A stretch of DNA of 64,000 nt from Epinephelus fuscoguttatus (lineage: Eukaryota > Chordata > Actinopteri > Perciformes > Serranidae): NCBI RefSeq assembly GCF_011397635.1, contig NC_064767.1:19518537-19582536 (forward strand), given 5' to 3'. Below the pieces are notes generated by a model. It was not told the origin of the DNA. It ran no database searches and saw nothing but the letters and a program-made list of their open reading frames with translations. The translations under genes and the position numbers were made by a program. Every line of letters starts with the position of its first letter. Within the stretch, counting starts at the first letter, position 1. Below, piece by piece: positions 39,064 through 52,200 of the stretch.

Positions 39064-42000
39064 ATGGAGGTAAAGGAGGTAGAGAAGTTTTGCTGTGTGG
39101 TCAAGGTTTTTGAGGCTTTGTCAAAAGAGAAACATGTGAGCTGCAGCGGAGTTATCGTCCATCCTCAAACTGGGACTGTGATATGCACCGGCGTCCCGTT
39201 TTCCCGTTTTACCACCGACAAGGCGCCCCTCTCCACACACCGCAGGTTCCTGTCACCGCACAGCTTCAGTGACAAACTTAAAATTCGCGTCAGCTTTTCC
39301 GCTGAGCGAGATTCAAACTCCAACCGGGCTGCACAGGGAGAAGCATCCTTACCCTCCTCCAGGAGCAAAACAACACCTCAACGGGAAGTTGAAGCTGAGT
39401 TGCTGATGCTGGTGAACTGCGTGGAGTTCAAACAAGCCTTCCAGGCAGTTTTCCAAGAGGCTGACCAGTGGCGTTTCCATGGTGATGAAGAAGATGAGGA
39501 GCTGGTCAGAGATGCCCAGTTCCTCAGCTGGTTTGCTGTACTCAAGGCGAGTGTTGTGGCAGACAGTAGCCCAATGGCAGGGACTATACCCTGGCAGAAC
39601 AGCTCATCTCTCCAGAAGGGCTGCCCTGTTGTTGCATGTGGCTCACCTTTCGGAACCCTCTGCTTGGATCTCTTCATCAGCACCCTCAGCAGAGGCATCA
39701 TCAGCAACCTTGCCGGAGAGGACAACGCTGTCATTCTCACAGACGCCCGCTGCTTGCCAGGCACAGAGGGTGGAGGGTTGTTTGTGGTGAAAGGCACAGA
39801 CAATGTGCGCCTCGTTGGAGTGATTTCGTCTCCATTTGGTTGGAAGGCAAACGAGTGGATAGGTCTCACTCTGGTCTGCTCCGTCCACTTGATCTTCAGG
39901 AACATCATTCGCTGCATGAACGTTGAAAATCCACTCAGAGATGTTTGGCTCCATCCAGGGGAGGCAAGCCTCCTCATGTCCACTGCAGCCCATGAGTCAG
40001 AAGCTTTTAAAGGCCCCACTGTGTGCTTTGTGGACAGTGGACAGTGCTGGGGCTCTGGGGTCGTTGTCACCTCTCAGCTGGTGGTGACCTGCCGCCATGT
40101 TGTCAGCGGGAAGTCGACTGTCACCCTGAAGTTCCATCACAGGGACAGGTGACAGTACATCTTAACCTCCCCAACTTCACCTCTCTCTGCACAGGCTGGA
40201 AAAATTAATCCACAAACACACTGAAACGTGTTTAACAGACCCGTCTGGCAGCAAAGCTTTTGACTGTATAGAGGGAAAAGCACAGGTGGAACTAATAATA
40301 ACATTAACGATGGCTCAGTTTGATTTAAGCACCCCTATAAGCAATGCTGGTATGCCACCATGCACAGTACCAGTACCGCAGACATTTTCACTTGTCATAG
40401 TAGGAAAATAACAGGTGTTACTAATAAATGTAATGATGGCTCTGTTGTATTTAAGTGTGGGAGCATGAAAAATTCAATGAATGTGAAATCAGAGCAGCTA
40501 AATGGAATTCAACTATCATTCATTTAATTATTTACACCTTTGCTTTTCCTACTGTGATAAGTCATAATGTCCTATGTAGAAACAGGTCATGAAATTAAAG
40601 CTGTCATTTATGTTGTTAGTCACACACTCATTTCCATTTAGTTTGCGGTCCTTGAAGCTCCAGAAAATCTCAACAACAGCGCTCCTTATCAAAGTCACAG
40701 TAACCCAGGCAGTAGTTCTCAACATTTTATCACAGGGATGGTGGGTCATGATAAGTAACATGTTTCATTTCTGTACATTTGAGAGACGTTGGTGTGCTGT
40801 TGTAATTTTTAGCTCCAAGCCTCAGTTGAAGCTGTAATTGGTAACTTTTATGTGAAAAAAAAAATTCTTCATATTTTCTGAAACTGTCACAGTATTCACA
40901 CAACACTGTAGAAATAAAATCAAGCTCCTCTGCATGCACTCTTGTCTTGTAATACTTCTAATGGCCTCACAACACATGAATGAAACAACCAGTCAGAGCT
41001 GAGGAGTCTCTAACGCAGCTGTCAATCACGGCTCGGTAACCGCAGTCAAACCAGACAGCAGTGATTAAACATCAAGCTTCTGTTACTGCAGTGTCTATTT
41101 CTCATCTCACATGTTGTCAGAAACATATTTTAGTGCACTGTATAGGTGTAAACTGAGAAAGTTGGTCCGGCCAGTGGGCAGTGCTTGGTGCTGTAGTTGA
41201 CTGTATCCAACATGGCAGCAGGGTCACACACTTTCTCATTTTACGGCTAAACAGACAGTGGTTCCCCAGTGGTCCAGCCACAGGGTCCAGATTTCTCCTT
41301 AGTCATTAGTTAAAGGTCCACACAGTTTAACATATGCAATGTCATACTTGTGTTTGAACATGTGGTCAAGCTAGTTTGCTGTCTCTGTCAAGTAGCTATA
41401 TGTTAGTCACTCACTCTACAGCAGGGAACAGCACTTCAAAGTAAAAGCTCTGTGCCAGAAATTCACTGTACTTCAAACTTACAAACTTGACACATTTGCG
41501 AGTTATTTATGGTCCATTCAGAATGGTCTCGGGACCCACTTTTGGACCCGGACCAACCAGTTGGGAACCAATGCACTGCAATATGTTTGTGAAAACATTT
41601 GAGGTGAGAAACAGGTAATGCAGTAACAGAATCCTGGTTTATATTTGATCAGTGCTGACTAGTTTGGAGGTTTGACCACAGTTCAGGAGCATTATTGATG
41701 TGATTGACAGCTGCTTTAGAGGTTGGTTGTTTTTGGTGCACTCTGATCATCTGTTCGGTGTACTTCTTTCAGAATATAGTGACAGTTTCAGCATATAGAA
41801 CACAAAGTTATTTTCATAAAAGTTACAATCTATAGCTTTAAATATGGTGGATGGTCCAGGTGGATATATTGTGTTTCTTGGGGTAACTGTTCCTTTACAC
41901 TTTCCTTGAAAGGCCCTCCACACCCTTGATTCACCCACACGTGTTTTAGTTATTTTTCCTGATTGGTCCTCAGGACTGTGATTGTATGAACTGTGTTTGA

Positions 42001-43143
42001 TCGACATCTCCCTCAATCCCCTGTAAGTTTTCTTGCACCTGTAGGAACTGAGGCTCGGTCACATCAGAAAGTTTCAGTGAAATCTATCTCTTCCTAAATT
42101 TGTGGTTCTAAACCATATGTGCTTAATATATGTGTATATTTGTCTCATGTCGATTACAGTACGAGGAACTACTTTCAACTTGAGCGGAGGTTTAATCAGC
42201 CAGAATAACTGAAAACACCTGTGTGGGTTCAGGGCCTCTTAGCAAGCTGTAATTTTTCTGATCACAGTGTGTACTGATACGGCACAAATGATACACAATA
42301 TGTAATGTTTGCTGTTTTCTGTTTCAGAGTCCATGATGTTGTGGGTGATGTGCTGTTTTCCACTAAAGCCTCTTCACCGTATGATCTGGCTTTGGTGCAG
42401 CTGAGAGACTCCGCCACAGAGGCTGTGGTGCCTCAGATGGCTCAGAGTTACAGTCCAGGTTTGATTTCTGTCTTATTTAGTGGAAATCTTGCTTCACATT
42501 CAGTGCCAGAGGACATCTTCGTTTTTCTCACACTAAGACTAATGTTAAGCTTTTCTGCCTGCAGGTGAATCTGTAGTCGTGGTGGGATATGGTGGGTTGG
42601 GTCGGCGATGTGGTCCGTCCCTGACCTGTGGTGTCCTCTCCAAAGCCATTAGCTTGAATAACCAGCCTGTCATGCTTCAGACCACTTGTGCAGTACAAGC
42701 AGGGACCAGTGGAGGTGCTGTGGTGCGGAAACACTCAGGAGAGCTGCTGGGTAAGAACTCTGCAACTTCAAAATCTTGTACTCTGCTTTAACACTGGGGG
42801 GCACATGACGACCACAGAAAACTCCACTGTAACAATGCACCACATGTGTAGAGAGGAGACGGCTGTACAAACTAGAGTGCTTTTCCTGCACTGCTGTAAT
42901 TGCAGTTTTAAGAGTGTAAGGATTATTTGCTGTTTTGCAGGTATCGTCTCCAGCAACACAAGGGACCTGGCTGCTAAAGTGACCTACCCGCACCTCAACT
43001 TCAGCATCCCAGTAACTGTTTTCCAGAGATTGTTGCAGCACTTTCACCAGACCAGCGATGTTAATGTGTTCAGGGTGTTGGACACCACAGACCAAGAGGT
43101 CAGCACAGTGTGGAGGCTCCAGGGTGCACAGAGCAAACTGTAA
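39064..43143 (+). CDS. tysnd1: Peroxisomal leader peptide-processing protease
   Basis: Trypsin-like serine protease that removes PTS2 leaders and processes PTS1 proteins of peroxisomal beta-oxidation. Coding exons: 39064-40148, 42328-42458, 42565-42750 and 42941-43143 (GT-AG, consistent phases), giving 534 aa (human 566). The N-terminal region (MEVKEVEKFCCVVKV, CSGVIVHPQTG) is followed by an inactive protease-like half and then the catalytic half. Candidate triad: His345 in TCRHVV, Asp381 in SPYDLALVQL and Ser454 in AGTSGGAVV. The protein ends QSKL, a canonical PTS1. The ATG at 39064 has a good context (A at -3, G at +4). An open frame extends upstream but begins at GTG, so I did not use it. 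The large first exon and three short ones match the human gene. Confidence 0.95.
41256..41573. mobile_element. hAT-like repeat, inverse-oriented relative of 3799-4072
   Basis: Lies in tysnd1 intron 1. Starts CAGTGGTTCCCCAGTGGTCC and ends CCAGTTGGGAACCAATG. Blocks CCTTAGTCATTA, AAGGTCCACACAGTTTAAC and TCACTCTACAGCAGG are reverse complements of blocks in the element at 3799-4072. It is more diverged, without a clear TSD. Confidence 0.65.
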
Positions 43144-43513
43144 CTGATTACCTCGGCACCTTTAGATATGCCAGAGAAAAGGATCGGATTGTTAAATCAA
43201 TATGGATTATTATGCAAAATCATGTTAGATAATCAAATTACAACTATGTGAAATTATTTAAAACCAATCTTGTATTTTAAAAATATATGATGTAATATGT
43301 TTCATAGCTCTGTTTGCTGCAAAGACAGGCATAAAGTCTGAAGGAGCAAATGAAACAAGAATCATTAATTCCTAATGTTAATACGCTCACCCAGAATCAT
43401 GCACTGAACTGAAATATTTATGACTACTTGATGTTCACAGCCAAGTTAAAGTTACTTTAATACCTCCTGAGATTGTTTTATCGTGCTGTAATGTACAGTA
43501 ATGTAATTATACG

Positions 43514-43519
43514 AATAAA
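43514..43519 (+). other. tysnd1: tysnd1 poly(A) signal
   Basis: AATAAA 370 nt after the tysnd1 stop codon, followed by a GT-rich stretch. Confidence 0.7.
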
Positions 43520-43539
43520 ATAGTTTATTCTGGTGACAT

Positions 43540-46109
43540 TTCTGTGTACCCAAGGTATATTTTCTGTACACATATTATCCACATTATGACAGTTGAAATA
43601 CCAAAGGATTCTAAATAGAGCTAGAGGGCTGAATGAAGCAAGATTAGTTACCTGTAATTTTCCCTATGTATATTCATAAAGCATCAGATAAAACATTAGC
43701 AGAGAAAAGGGGCATTAAGTGTCACCTCTAGCATCAAAGCTTTAATTATTTTACAGTTGCAGCACCCAGAAAAGACATTACACTTTTCCTAGAAGTGTCA
43801 GGATTTACATCTGGTCCTGTTACATATGGCTTGTTTTCACCAGGCAGGAGGAATATTCAGCATAATGGGCTGACAGGTTGCTGAAAATGATTGGTCCCTT
43901 TGGGCAGCCAGAAGACTTGCTGTCGGTATCAGGTACTCATACATCTGTTGGCAGGCATACCCACTCACAGCTAACACATTTAAGGTTTCACCCACCGGGA
44001 CATTACCTGTACTGATTTCCATTATCACCGAAACCTGAAACTGAGAAATGACATTTCGGAGGATTGGTTACTGTCAGTTTTTACAATGCTAAGACAAGCT
44101 CTCTTGGCCTGAGCTTCCAAGACTGTGCATACACTCAAACATGCTGCAAGGGCTCTGTTTCACTGTTCCCAGGCTGAACAGTTCACAGCGGAGAGGCTGG
44201 AGCAATGTCCCGAGGAGGCTGAGGAGAGAGTTTTCTGTTGGCATTGTGCTGTTAGAAGTGCTGATATGCAGACCTGGGTCTGTATCTCATTTCTGCTGGT
44301 TTCATGGAGCTATAAGCTACACTCCACTGCAGACTGAGGTAAGGCAAGAGCAGAAGTGAGCTGACTGTAAGATGTGCTCCTCTGAGCTCAGGTCACAGAG
44401 GAGGTTTATGCCTTTGATGTGGTAGTTTTTAAGATGGGCTGCAAAAATGTGCACCAGAACATGTCATTTATATGTATTTATTATTCAAGTTTCAAGAATA
44501 TAGTTTGACTTGTTTGAAAACTGGCTCCAAAAATACATCATATCACCCAAATGGTTGATATTTACTTGTAATAATAGGAAAATTTTATGAACTAGTGTTT
44601 TAACCGAGTAATTCACTCCTCAAATTGGTGAAGAAAACATTTTTCTTGCATGTGTCTGATAAACAAAGAATCCAAAATAGAAAACTGTTGATGAATTGAG
44701 GCAACCGTCATAACAACAGAATCACTATATCAAAACATCCACTGGGGCGTCGGTGGCTTAGTGGTAGAGCAGGCACCCCATGTACAAGGCTGTTGCCGCA
44801 GCGGCCCGGGTTTGAATCCAGCCTGTGGCCCTTTACTGCATGTCACTCCCTCTCTCTCTCTCCCCCTTTCACGCTTGTCTGTCTTATCAAATAAAGGCTA
44901 AAAATGCCCAAAAAAAAATATCTTTAAAACATCCACTGACAAACTCTCAAACAAACTGTGCAGTAATTTATTCATTTGTATGCTCAGTACTCAAACAGAC
45001 GACCCTTTCCGACGGAGAGCTGAATGGAATATTAAACTTACCTATGCTCTCCTCAAAGCCAGACTCTATTGACAAACTGACTCAGCAGCAACAACAGGTT
45101 AAAAAGACAAAGTTAGAAGCTAAAGCCCAACTATAGGCTACAGGTCACCGTGTAAAAGTGAACCACCACATCACTGCTGATCGCCACAGAAGACAATGAA
45201 TATAAAGGGAAACTTTGCTGATCCAGCTGTGTGGCAGCGCAGTGTGCAGATGAACAGTGTTTGGCTTTGCCCCCGTGCTGCTGCCAGCACCCAGACCTTC
45301 GCCGCCGGATGGGCAGGAATCTCCAGGGGAAGTCCAACAACATTCATCTGCGCACACTGTGATGACACACAGCTGGTTGAATATCAGCAGTTTCCCTGCT
45401 TCCCTTCACTGGTTCCTGTACAGCAGGGTTGGTCTTTGTTTCACTGTTACAATCATTAAAAAGCAAAAGCAGCATGTGTATACATTCAGTAGGCTATATC
45501 TTCAGTAGCTAGCTAGCTAACCCTACACTTTTGAGGGTTTGATTTTGGTTTTGGAACAGGGAAGAAACGTATATGTTTTTCCAACCTCTCCAGGTAACGA
45601 GTATCATTAATACACGATGTGCCCCAGGCACAACATTTAACTCCAAATCCACAAAACCAGCCTGAAGATGAAGGAAATCTAAAGCGATTACATTAGAGTC
45701 AATGGAGCACAGCTGTGTTGTTGTTGGAGCCTCGTCTGTGCCTACCTGATGCTATGTTAGTCTGTGTCCAGGGTCTTAGCGAAGGGTCAATTCATCAAAA
45801 ATTATCTCCAGTTTTGGATTCTTAGTCCACAGGAGGAATGCAGGAAAAAGTTTTCTTAAAGAATTCAGCAAAACACGGGAAAGGGTAATTAATAAACAGA
45901 TGGTTGGATTCCTTTAAGACCTGTTAAAATCAGGAAACCACAGATATAAAAGAAATATACATTTGGTGAACCAAGAATGGTCAATGCTCACTGAAAAAAT
46001 AGCAATATATATGCCTACGTATATGCTGTACTACGCTACACAAGAAATGAAAAGAGGACAAAAGCACAGACTCAGATGTACGGCGGCCAGCTGGGCCACA
46101 TAGACCAGA
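43540..46109. other. Intergenic DNA between tysnd1 and spock2
   Basis: No exon recognised on either strand; tysnd1 and spock2 converge here. Contains the SINE at 44745-44925. Open frames around 44125-45508 lack splice sites and family resemblance. Confidence 0.6.
44745..44925 (+). mobile_element. tRNA-derived SINE with 13-bp TSD
   Basis: Same family as the copy at 28545-28737. A-box TGGCTTAGTGG (44754-44764), B-box-like GGTTTGAATCC (one change from consensus), CTCTCCCCCTTTCAC middle and an AAAAATGCCCAAAAAAAAATATC tail. It is flanked by exact 13-bp direct repeats AAAACATCCACTG (44732-44744 and 44926-44938), the signature of LINE-mediated retroposition. Confidence 0.9.
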
Positions 46110-46128
46110 TTATTTTATTTTATTTTTT

Positions 46129-46134
46129 TTTATT
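46129..46134 (-). other. spock2: spock2 poly(A) signal
   Basis: AATAAA on the minus strand in a T-rich context (plus view), about 800 nt after the spock2 stop codon. Cleavage is inferred near 46110. Confidence 0.6.
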
Positions 46135-46928
46135 AAACACAGTAATTGATCCACATTATGATACGATGTACACTTGTCAACTAAGCAGTATACTCTGCTA
46201 GTCTCTCAAGGCATTGATAACGGGACTAATAGGTGACAATCTGTCTTCTGATACACACATTATATACAAGCTAAAGAGTGATGCGTGAGAAACTTTTTTT
46301 TTTTCAATAAGTCATGATGAATGACTACCGTCACATATGAGCTGAAGCGAATGACATGAAAACGATAAAGTCAAGGGGGTGCTTTTCAATACTCCAACGC
46401 AGCTTCCTCTCTTTATCTCCCATTTCCTGCCTGAAATCAAAACTGTTTATCTAAATGTTGTCAATTTGCAGAACGGAAAGATGAAAGAGGCCAATTTAGA
46501 CTATTGAAATGCACCCTATCTTTCTCCATTTTTTTATGCAAGCACATGACAAGCACCTGCAGCTGCTTAAGGTCTCCATTATGCATCAGCTAAAAACTGC
46601 TCAAAGATAGTTCAAAGGACTTACAACAGAAGAGAACAAAGATTCACAAGTATGAGGGACAAAATTATCCAGACCCATAATTTCTTAATAGTGACATGTC
46701 CCCCTTCCCCTTCCCGTTTAAAGTACATCCTGTAACATTAAATACACCCATAATGACATATGCATCTTCCCTCTCCCGACCCGTGCAACCCTCTCCCTTC
46801 GCTTTTTCATAAACCAGTGTTGTTCTGAATGTGAGAGCTTCACCGCGTCCATCTCTTTGCAGGATCTGTGTGTGTGTATGTGTGTGTTTGTGTTCAAGAC
46901 GCTCCTATGGAGAGGTTTGACTACACGT

Positions 46929-49226
46929 TTACCAGATATAGCCCCCATCATCCACCTCTCCCACCTCTCCCTCTTCCTCTTCAGCCTCTTCTGCAGTCTC
47001 CTCGGCCTCTTTCTCTTCCTCGTCTTCCCATCCAACTCCACTGCCAATATCACCTGAATATGCCATTTCATCATCTGTAGAGGGAAAACATGCAGGGCAG
47101 AGGAGGGGTGGGATGCAGGCAGATTGAATTATCCACTGTGGCAATCTTGTATATTGCAATAAATTCTGTTCAGCATGTCTTCCTCTCAACTTTGACGGAG
47201 TCCTTTCTATCAATGAGAAATGCCGAAATAGATTTAAAAACACTGACTGCAACAGTAAAAAAAAACAAAAAAAAAAAAACGGGCATGTGTTTGACTTTGT
47301 CTGGATTTTAATAGCTATTTCTAAACCTTGCCAGGGGAGCCATTCTTATCAGGCGCAGGTTCAGTCCAACCAGCCCTCATTTATCTTGAAAGACTTTTCT
47401 CACAGCGACAAGCGGCGCTTTAGAATGCAAATGACTCCGGACACATGAATGTGGCACTGGTCCCTGCAGTGAGTTATGTTGCAGTGGGCCTCAGTCCTTA
47501 AACATAAAGAAAGCCTTGTGCAGAATGCATGTGGGGGGTGCTGGAGAGAAGTGGGCCAATCCGCAGCAGACATTTTGAGGGGTTTTTTTTTCCCTCGCCA
47601 AATCAGCTTTCAAGTTTAAATTCAATTCATTCATACAGCTGACACCTACAGGGCTTACCGCAATCTGGCTTGCCACGCATCCGAGATCCGGCTACTTCTC
47701 CTCCGTTCTGGTCAACACACCAGCACTCTCCCCTGTCACACTGCTGCTTCCTGTAGTAGCCATCCTCATCACAGCTTGGGATGAATCGACCTGGCGTTCA
47801 CACGCAAAAAAATAAATAAGAGTCGGGTATGGTAAAGCGGCCTTAACCTACAAGCAGATGAACACACCCTGCATCATGGTAATCACACATGGCGCCAAGT
47901 GAGAATGTAATGCATGCAGCATATGTGGCAGCCGATTCCATATTCCATGAATACAAATATGTTCACGGAGCAAGATAGGGGTGAATAAGTATTAAGTCAG
48001 CATATTGCAGCATATTGGGGTAGTGTGTGGGGTGGTGGTGGCTAGCTAATCATCCCGGGATGAGGAAGGGACACAAGATTGGACAGTTTTCAATTTCTGA
48101 GCTGTTGCATGAATATGAAATACAGCCTGCGTTCACATATGACAGTGCACAACATTCTGTAGTTACACTTACCACTATCTTTTCAACTATTTCCCTGTCA
48201 CACTCCTCAGAGATGGAGGGATGTGTCGTGACGTTTAATATTTCAAAAAGGCTTGTTTTATAATGATGTAAAAAACACAAATAGGACAGGGCAAAACAGA
48301 ACTGTCCGTCCACTCTTTCAAGGGAACATCTGAGCGTCGGGCTGGCAGCTTGCCCCCTGCTCGCCGCTCTGTGTCCTTGGAGAGTCCTGACTCAGAGCCC
48401 AGTCAGCCAGCCAAAATCTGCAGTGCGCACATGCGTACACACACACATGTCCAAGCACATACACACACATTTACCCACTCACACATACATGTAAGACACA
48501 CTGATGGCTGATTTCCTTTGCTGTCTGTCAGTATCAAGTTCTAAATCCACCAGACTGATCACGAACTAATCCCCGCCTCCTGCTTGTCATCTGCTGGATG
48601 AAATCCCTCCAACAAGAAAGACAGATCCAATTGGGCTGAAATGCTCTTATGAGAAGTCAGATACCTACCAAACTTTCTCTTGCCGCCGTCTAGTACTTGG
48701 ATCCTCTCGAGTTCGGCCAGGCAGGGTGGCTCTTAAAAGAACAGAAAATTGTTTTTTACAAGAGAACAAAGCACACTCCTAGGCACGATTAGACATAGAG
48801 CAGAGATAATGACTGCCCGAAATCTGCCAAAAACAATCAACAGTCAAAACTGACGTCTCTTCTGAGTGCAGTCAATGTTTTCTAATCACCTTCTGCAATT
48901 TTAAAATCAATTCCACTGTGTTTCCTTCCCAAACAAAGAAGTGTATGAGCTTGGGACGGAGACCTAGTTTCTGCTTGGCTGCTTTGCTGACAGGCTCAGT
49001 CTCCGAGAGCAGTGGGAGAACCGGGCTGTCAACAAGCAGCAGGAATGTTTTTAGCTCCTTGCGGTGACCGTTTCACCCCACAAGGGAATGGGAGGATGAG
49101 TAGGAAGACAAATAGTGACGGACCAGCACACAACACAGAGGTGGCTGCACCTGAGGGCAGCTGAGCGCCTTGAAGTTTGAATGCGAGGGGAATATGTCAG
49201 CACGGAGGCGCGTGGATGTGCCTGTT

Positions 49227-49283
<57 letters not shown>

Positions 49284-52200
49284 CTTATAAACCTCACATC
49301 CTCCCCACAGTACTCACTCTCTCTCCAGAAGCAGAGGCACCACTCAGCAGTGGAGACCTTGCCATCCCTGTAGGAGTCACAGGAGTTGAAGAAGGGCCGG
49401 ATGCAGACCTCGTACTTATCCAGGTTGATGGCAGCCAGCTCCGCCTGGTCCAGGTACAGGTCGCTGTTGGTGTCCAGCTTGGAAAACATCCAGCCTATGG
49501 AGTCCTTACAGCTGGCCACCAGGCTCCTGTCCAGCACTGCAAACACAAAGGCACACAAACATACGCTCGTTTTTTATCAGGGGACAGCTGCACAAATGAA
49601 AAATAAAATGAAAAATAAACCACGGCAGTGTGCTCAGAATTATCTCCTGTTTCCAGTACAAGTCATTTTCTTAATTATGTTCCCGCTTTCAAAACAAAAA
49701 TGAATTTCTTCTTGGAAAATGGCATCAGAACTTACCATTATCAACCTATTACAAGGATTTCTTACTTTAGACTTTACAGCCTGTTAATACTAGGTGCTTA
49801 TCGGGCACTAACTTGTAGTCGAACAGATCCTGAGACTCACTTCCTGTTGCTTTGAAGCACAGCATACTCCTGTGTGTGATGCAATGTTATCTTGATCGAG
49901 AGTTTTCAGCCCCGCAACTGTTTTTCAAACATGTTTGATATCCAGCAATCGGTTGCAAGATCTATCCAGCGAGAGCTGCCTGCAGAAAACACGAGGGTGG
50001 AAGCACCACCAGCCGAACCGGGGAGCTAAATTTGTGAGGATTTTATTTTCCCTGTAGACTGCTTTCTGCTTTTCCAATTAATACCAGAGTTAACTTTTTT
50101 TATAGTGTATTGCCTGTAACTACAGCACTGCAGCTCCTTCCTTATGCAGTCTGGACAGCAGCTCTAACCTGAAGTGGTGCTGACTGCAGTGGATCTGGTC
50201 CCGGTCTTGCTATTGTTGTTCTGCTTGGCGTTGCTCTGCAGTAGCTGGAACCAGTCCCTCAGACGCTCCCCGAGATCAGCCAGATCCTGTCCGGTACAGC
50301 TCTCTGCGGTGGCCAGAGGGAGAGGAGGAATATGATATTTGTTTCACCTATTCATGTTTCTATGATGACTGTGTGTGAGTGTGCATGGATCCCCACAGTT
50401 AGGCAAAAAATGTGAATATGTGTGTGACAGAAAAGCAGTGAATTCATATCATATGCATGTATTTTTTTGTCATAGTTGCTGTGTTTGGATCTCACCGTGT
50501 TTACTCTCAGTGGACGCAGGGGCAGCAGTTGGACAAGGACACAGACCTGAACACTTCAAGGTAAGATCCTTCCCCGTAAGACACGCCTGCTGCTCCAGCT
50601 TGCACTGCAATACAAACACACGCATACATGCATTAACACACACACATACACACACCGGCGACATCGACAAGGGGACACAAAGGTGAAGTAAAATGAGTTA
50701 TTGCCGCAACACAGATCAAATATTCATGAGGTGACCGCCTTAATTCAAATCTGAGACTTGCTCCTGAATGTGCTTTTCAACCTCTGCTTGCACACAAGGT
50801 CGGGAATAGTGATCCAGAAGACAAAGCATAAATCAATAAACACATGGGATTCTGTCACCACAAGCCACCAATTGGTCCTTCTGAGGCTATACATCACGGC
50901 TCTTTGTCTCAATTTTTCCCCCCCGGGAGTCTCTTCACACTGCTTAGCTCTGAATATGCAATGTGTGTCACTATTTACCCCACAATGCTTAGTACATCAT
51001 GTTAGCATGTGTATAACACAAAGTCAGAGCTGGGAATAAATGTGCCAGCACCTGACAGATGCACATATTGTTTCACATATGCACTATAAAGTATTTCAGT
51101 GATTTTAACATGTGTCTGTTAGTATATTCTACCCTGGTAATAGGTGTCAAGAATATTTTAGCAATTCTTAGTAACACAACATATGTTATTATTAAGCGTG
51201 CAGAACATATGTGATGCTGAAGCCACACGTACATCATGTTCACTTCTTTATTGAGGGGGATGTTGCACAGTTCCACTGCCAATGATTCCCACCCTCCACC
51301 TACACCCTGTGATTATTTCTACCATCTTTTCTTTTCAGAGAAATGCACATTCATTACACTGACATAAAGCCAGAGAAAGGATTTTATTTGTATATTTAAA
51401 CTGCGTTGATTGTATTTTTGCCAATTAGGGGCAGCAGAATCAAGCTGTAAACACAATAGTGACATATTAAAGGAATACTTCACCTCAGAAATGATCACTT
51501 GTATTACAGTTAAGCAGGATTTGTACTTGTGTGTCAGCTCTATGCAGAGGATACGCTGTAGCCTATGCACGTGGCTTATGCTGTTGTGAGCATTTATACT
51601 TGTGCTCTGTGTCACTCTGCGGTTACACCTCCAAAACACTAGTGGGTGGTGGGGTTTCTTAGCCTGGTTCCAGACCATAGACCCCGCCCACTCAACTGAG
51701 TAGGCTTGCATCTCTGGCCTGGCATACTTCAATGAATTTGCGATTTATCTCGTCCAAACGCTGGACGGACCAATGAACGCAGGGGGTCTAGCGATTAGCC
51801 AATCAGCGCCACGCCGATGTCAAGCTGTACGCCGGTGGGTAACTGGAGAGGATAGCAACAATGGCGACCGCTACAGATCCTACAGACCACATTGACGATG
51901 CTCTCGAGGTATTTCGCCACTACTCGCGTTAATGGAGGACCAAATTAAGGAAGCTGCTAAACTGGATTTAACGGCGATGCAGCTGGGCGTGCACAACGAC
52001 GGAGACATTTTAAACGGGCAATGCTCGCTTGTTTTCGGCACCCCGGAGGCATGGATACTAATGATGTCAGATTCTGGGTGAGTCGTTGATCTCTCTACTG
52101 ATTGGTTAGGGAAAAAATCAAATTCCCTCCCCCTTATAAATCGCCTTCAGTGGAAGCCATGTCAGACTGAAGATTCTGGGAGCTTCAGTCTGACACTCAG

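Noticed and set aside
39378-40070. 230-codon open frame on the minus strand
   Set aside because: It is antisense to tysnd1 exon 1, where strong codon bias leaves long empty frames on the opposite strand; no family resemblance.
44745-44830. tRNA gene
   Set aside because: A- and B-box-like motifs are present, but no cloverleaf acceptor pairing, and the sequence continues into a SINE body with a 13-bp TSD outside. The same applies to 28650-28737 and 35875-35945.
49051-49281. Cys/Val-repeat protein frames
   Set aside because: They are read from the CA/TG microsatellite and have no other support.
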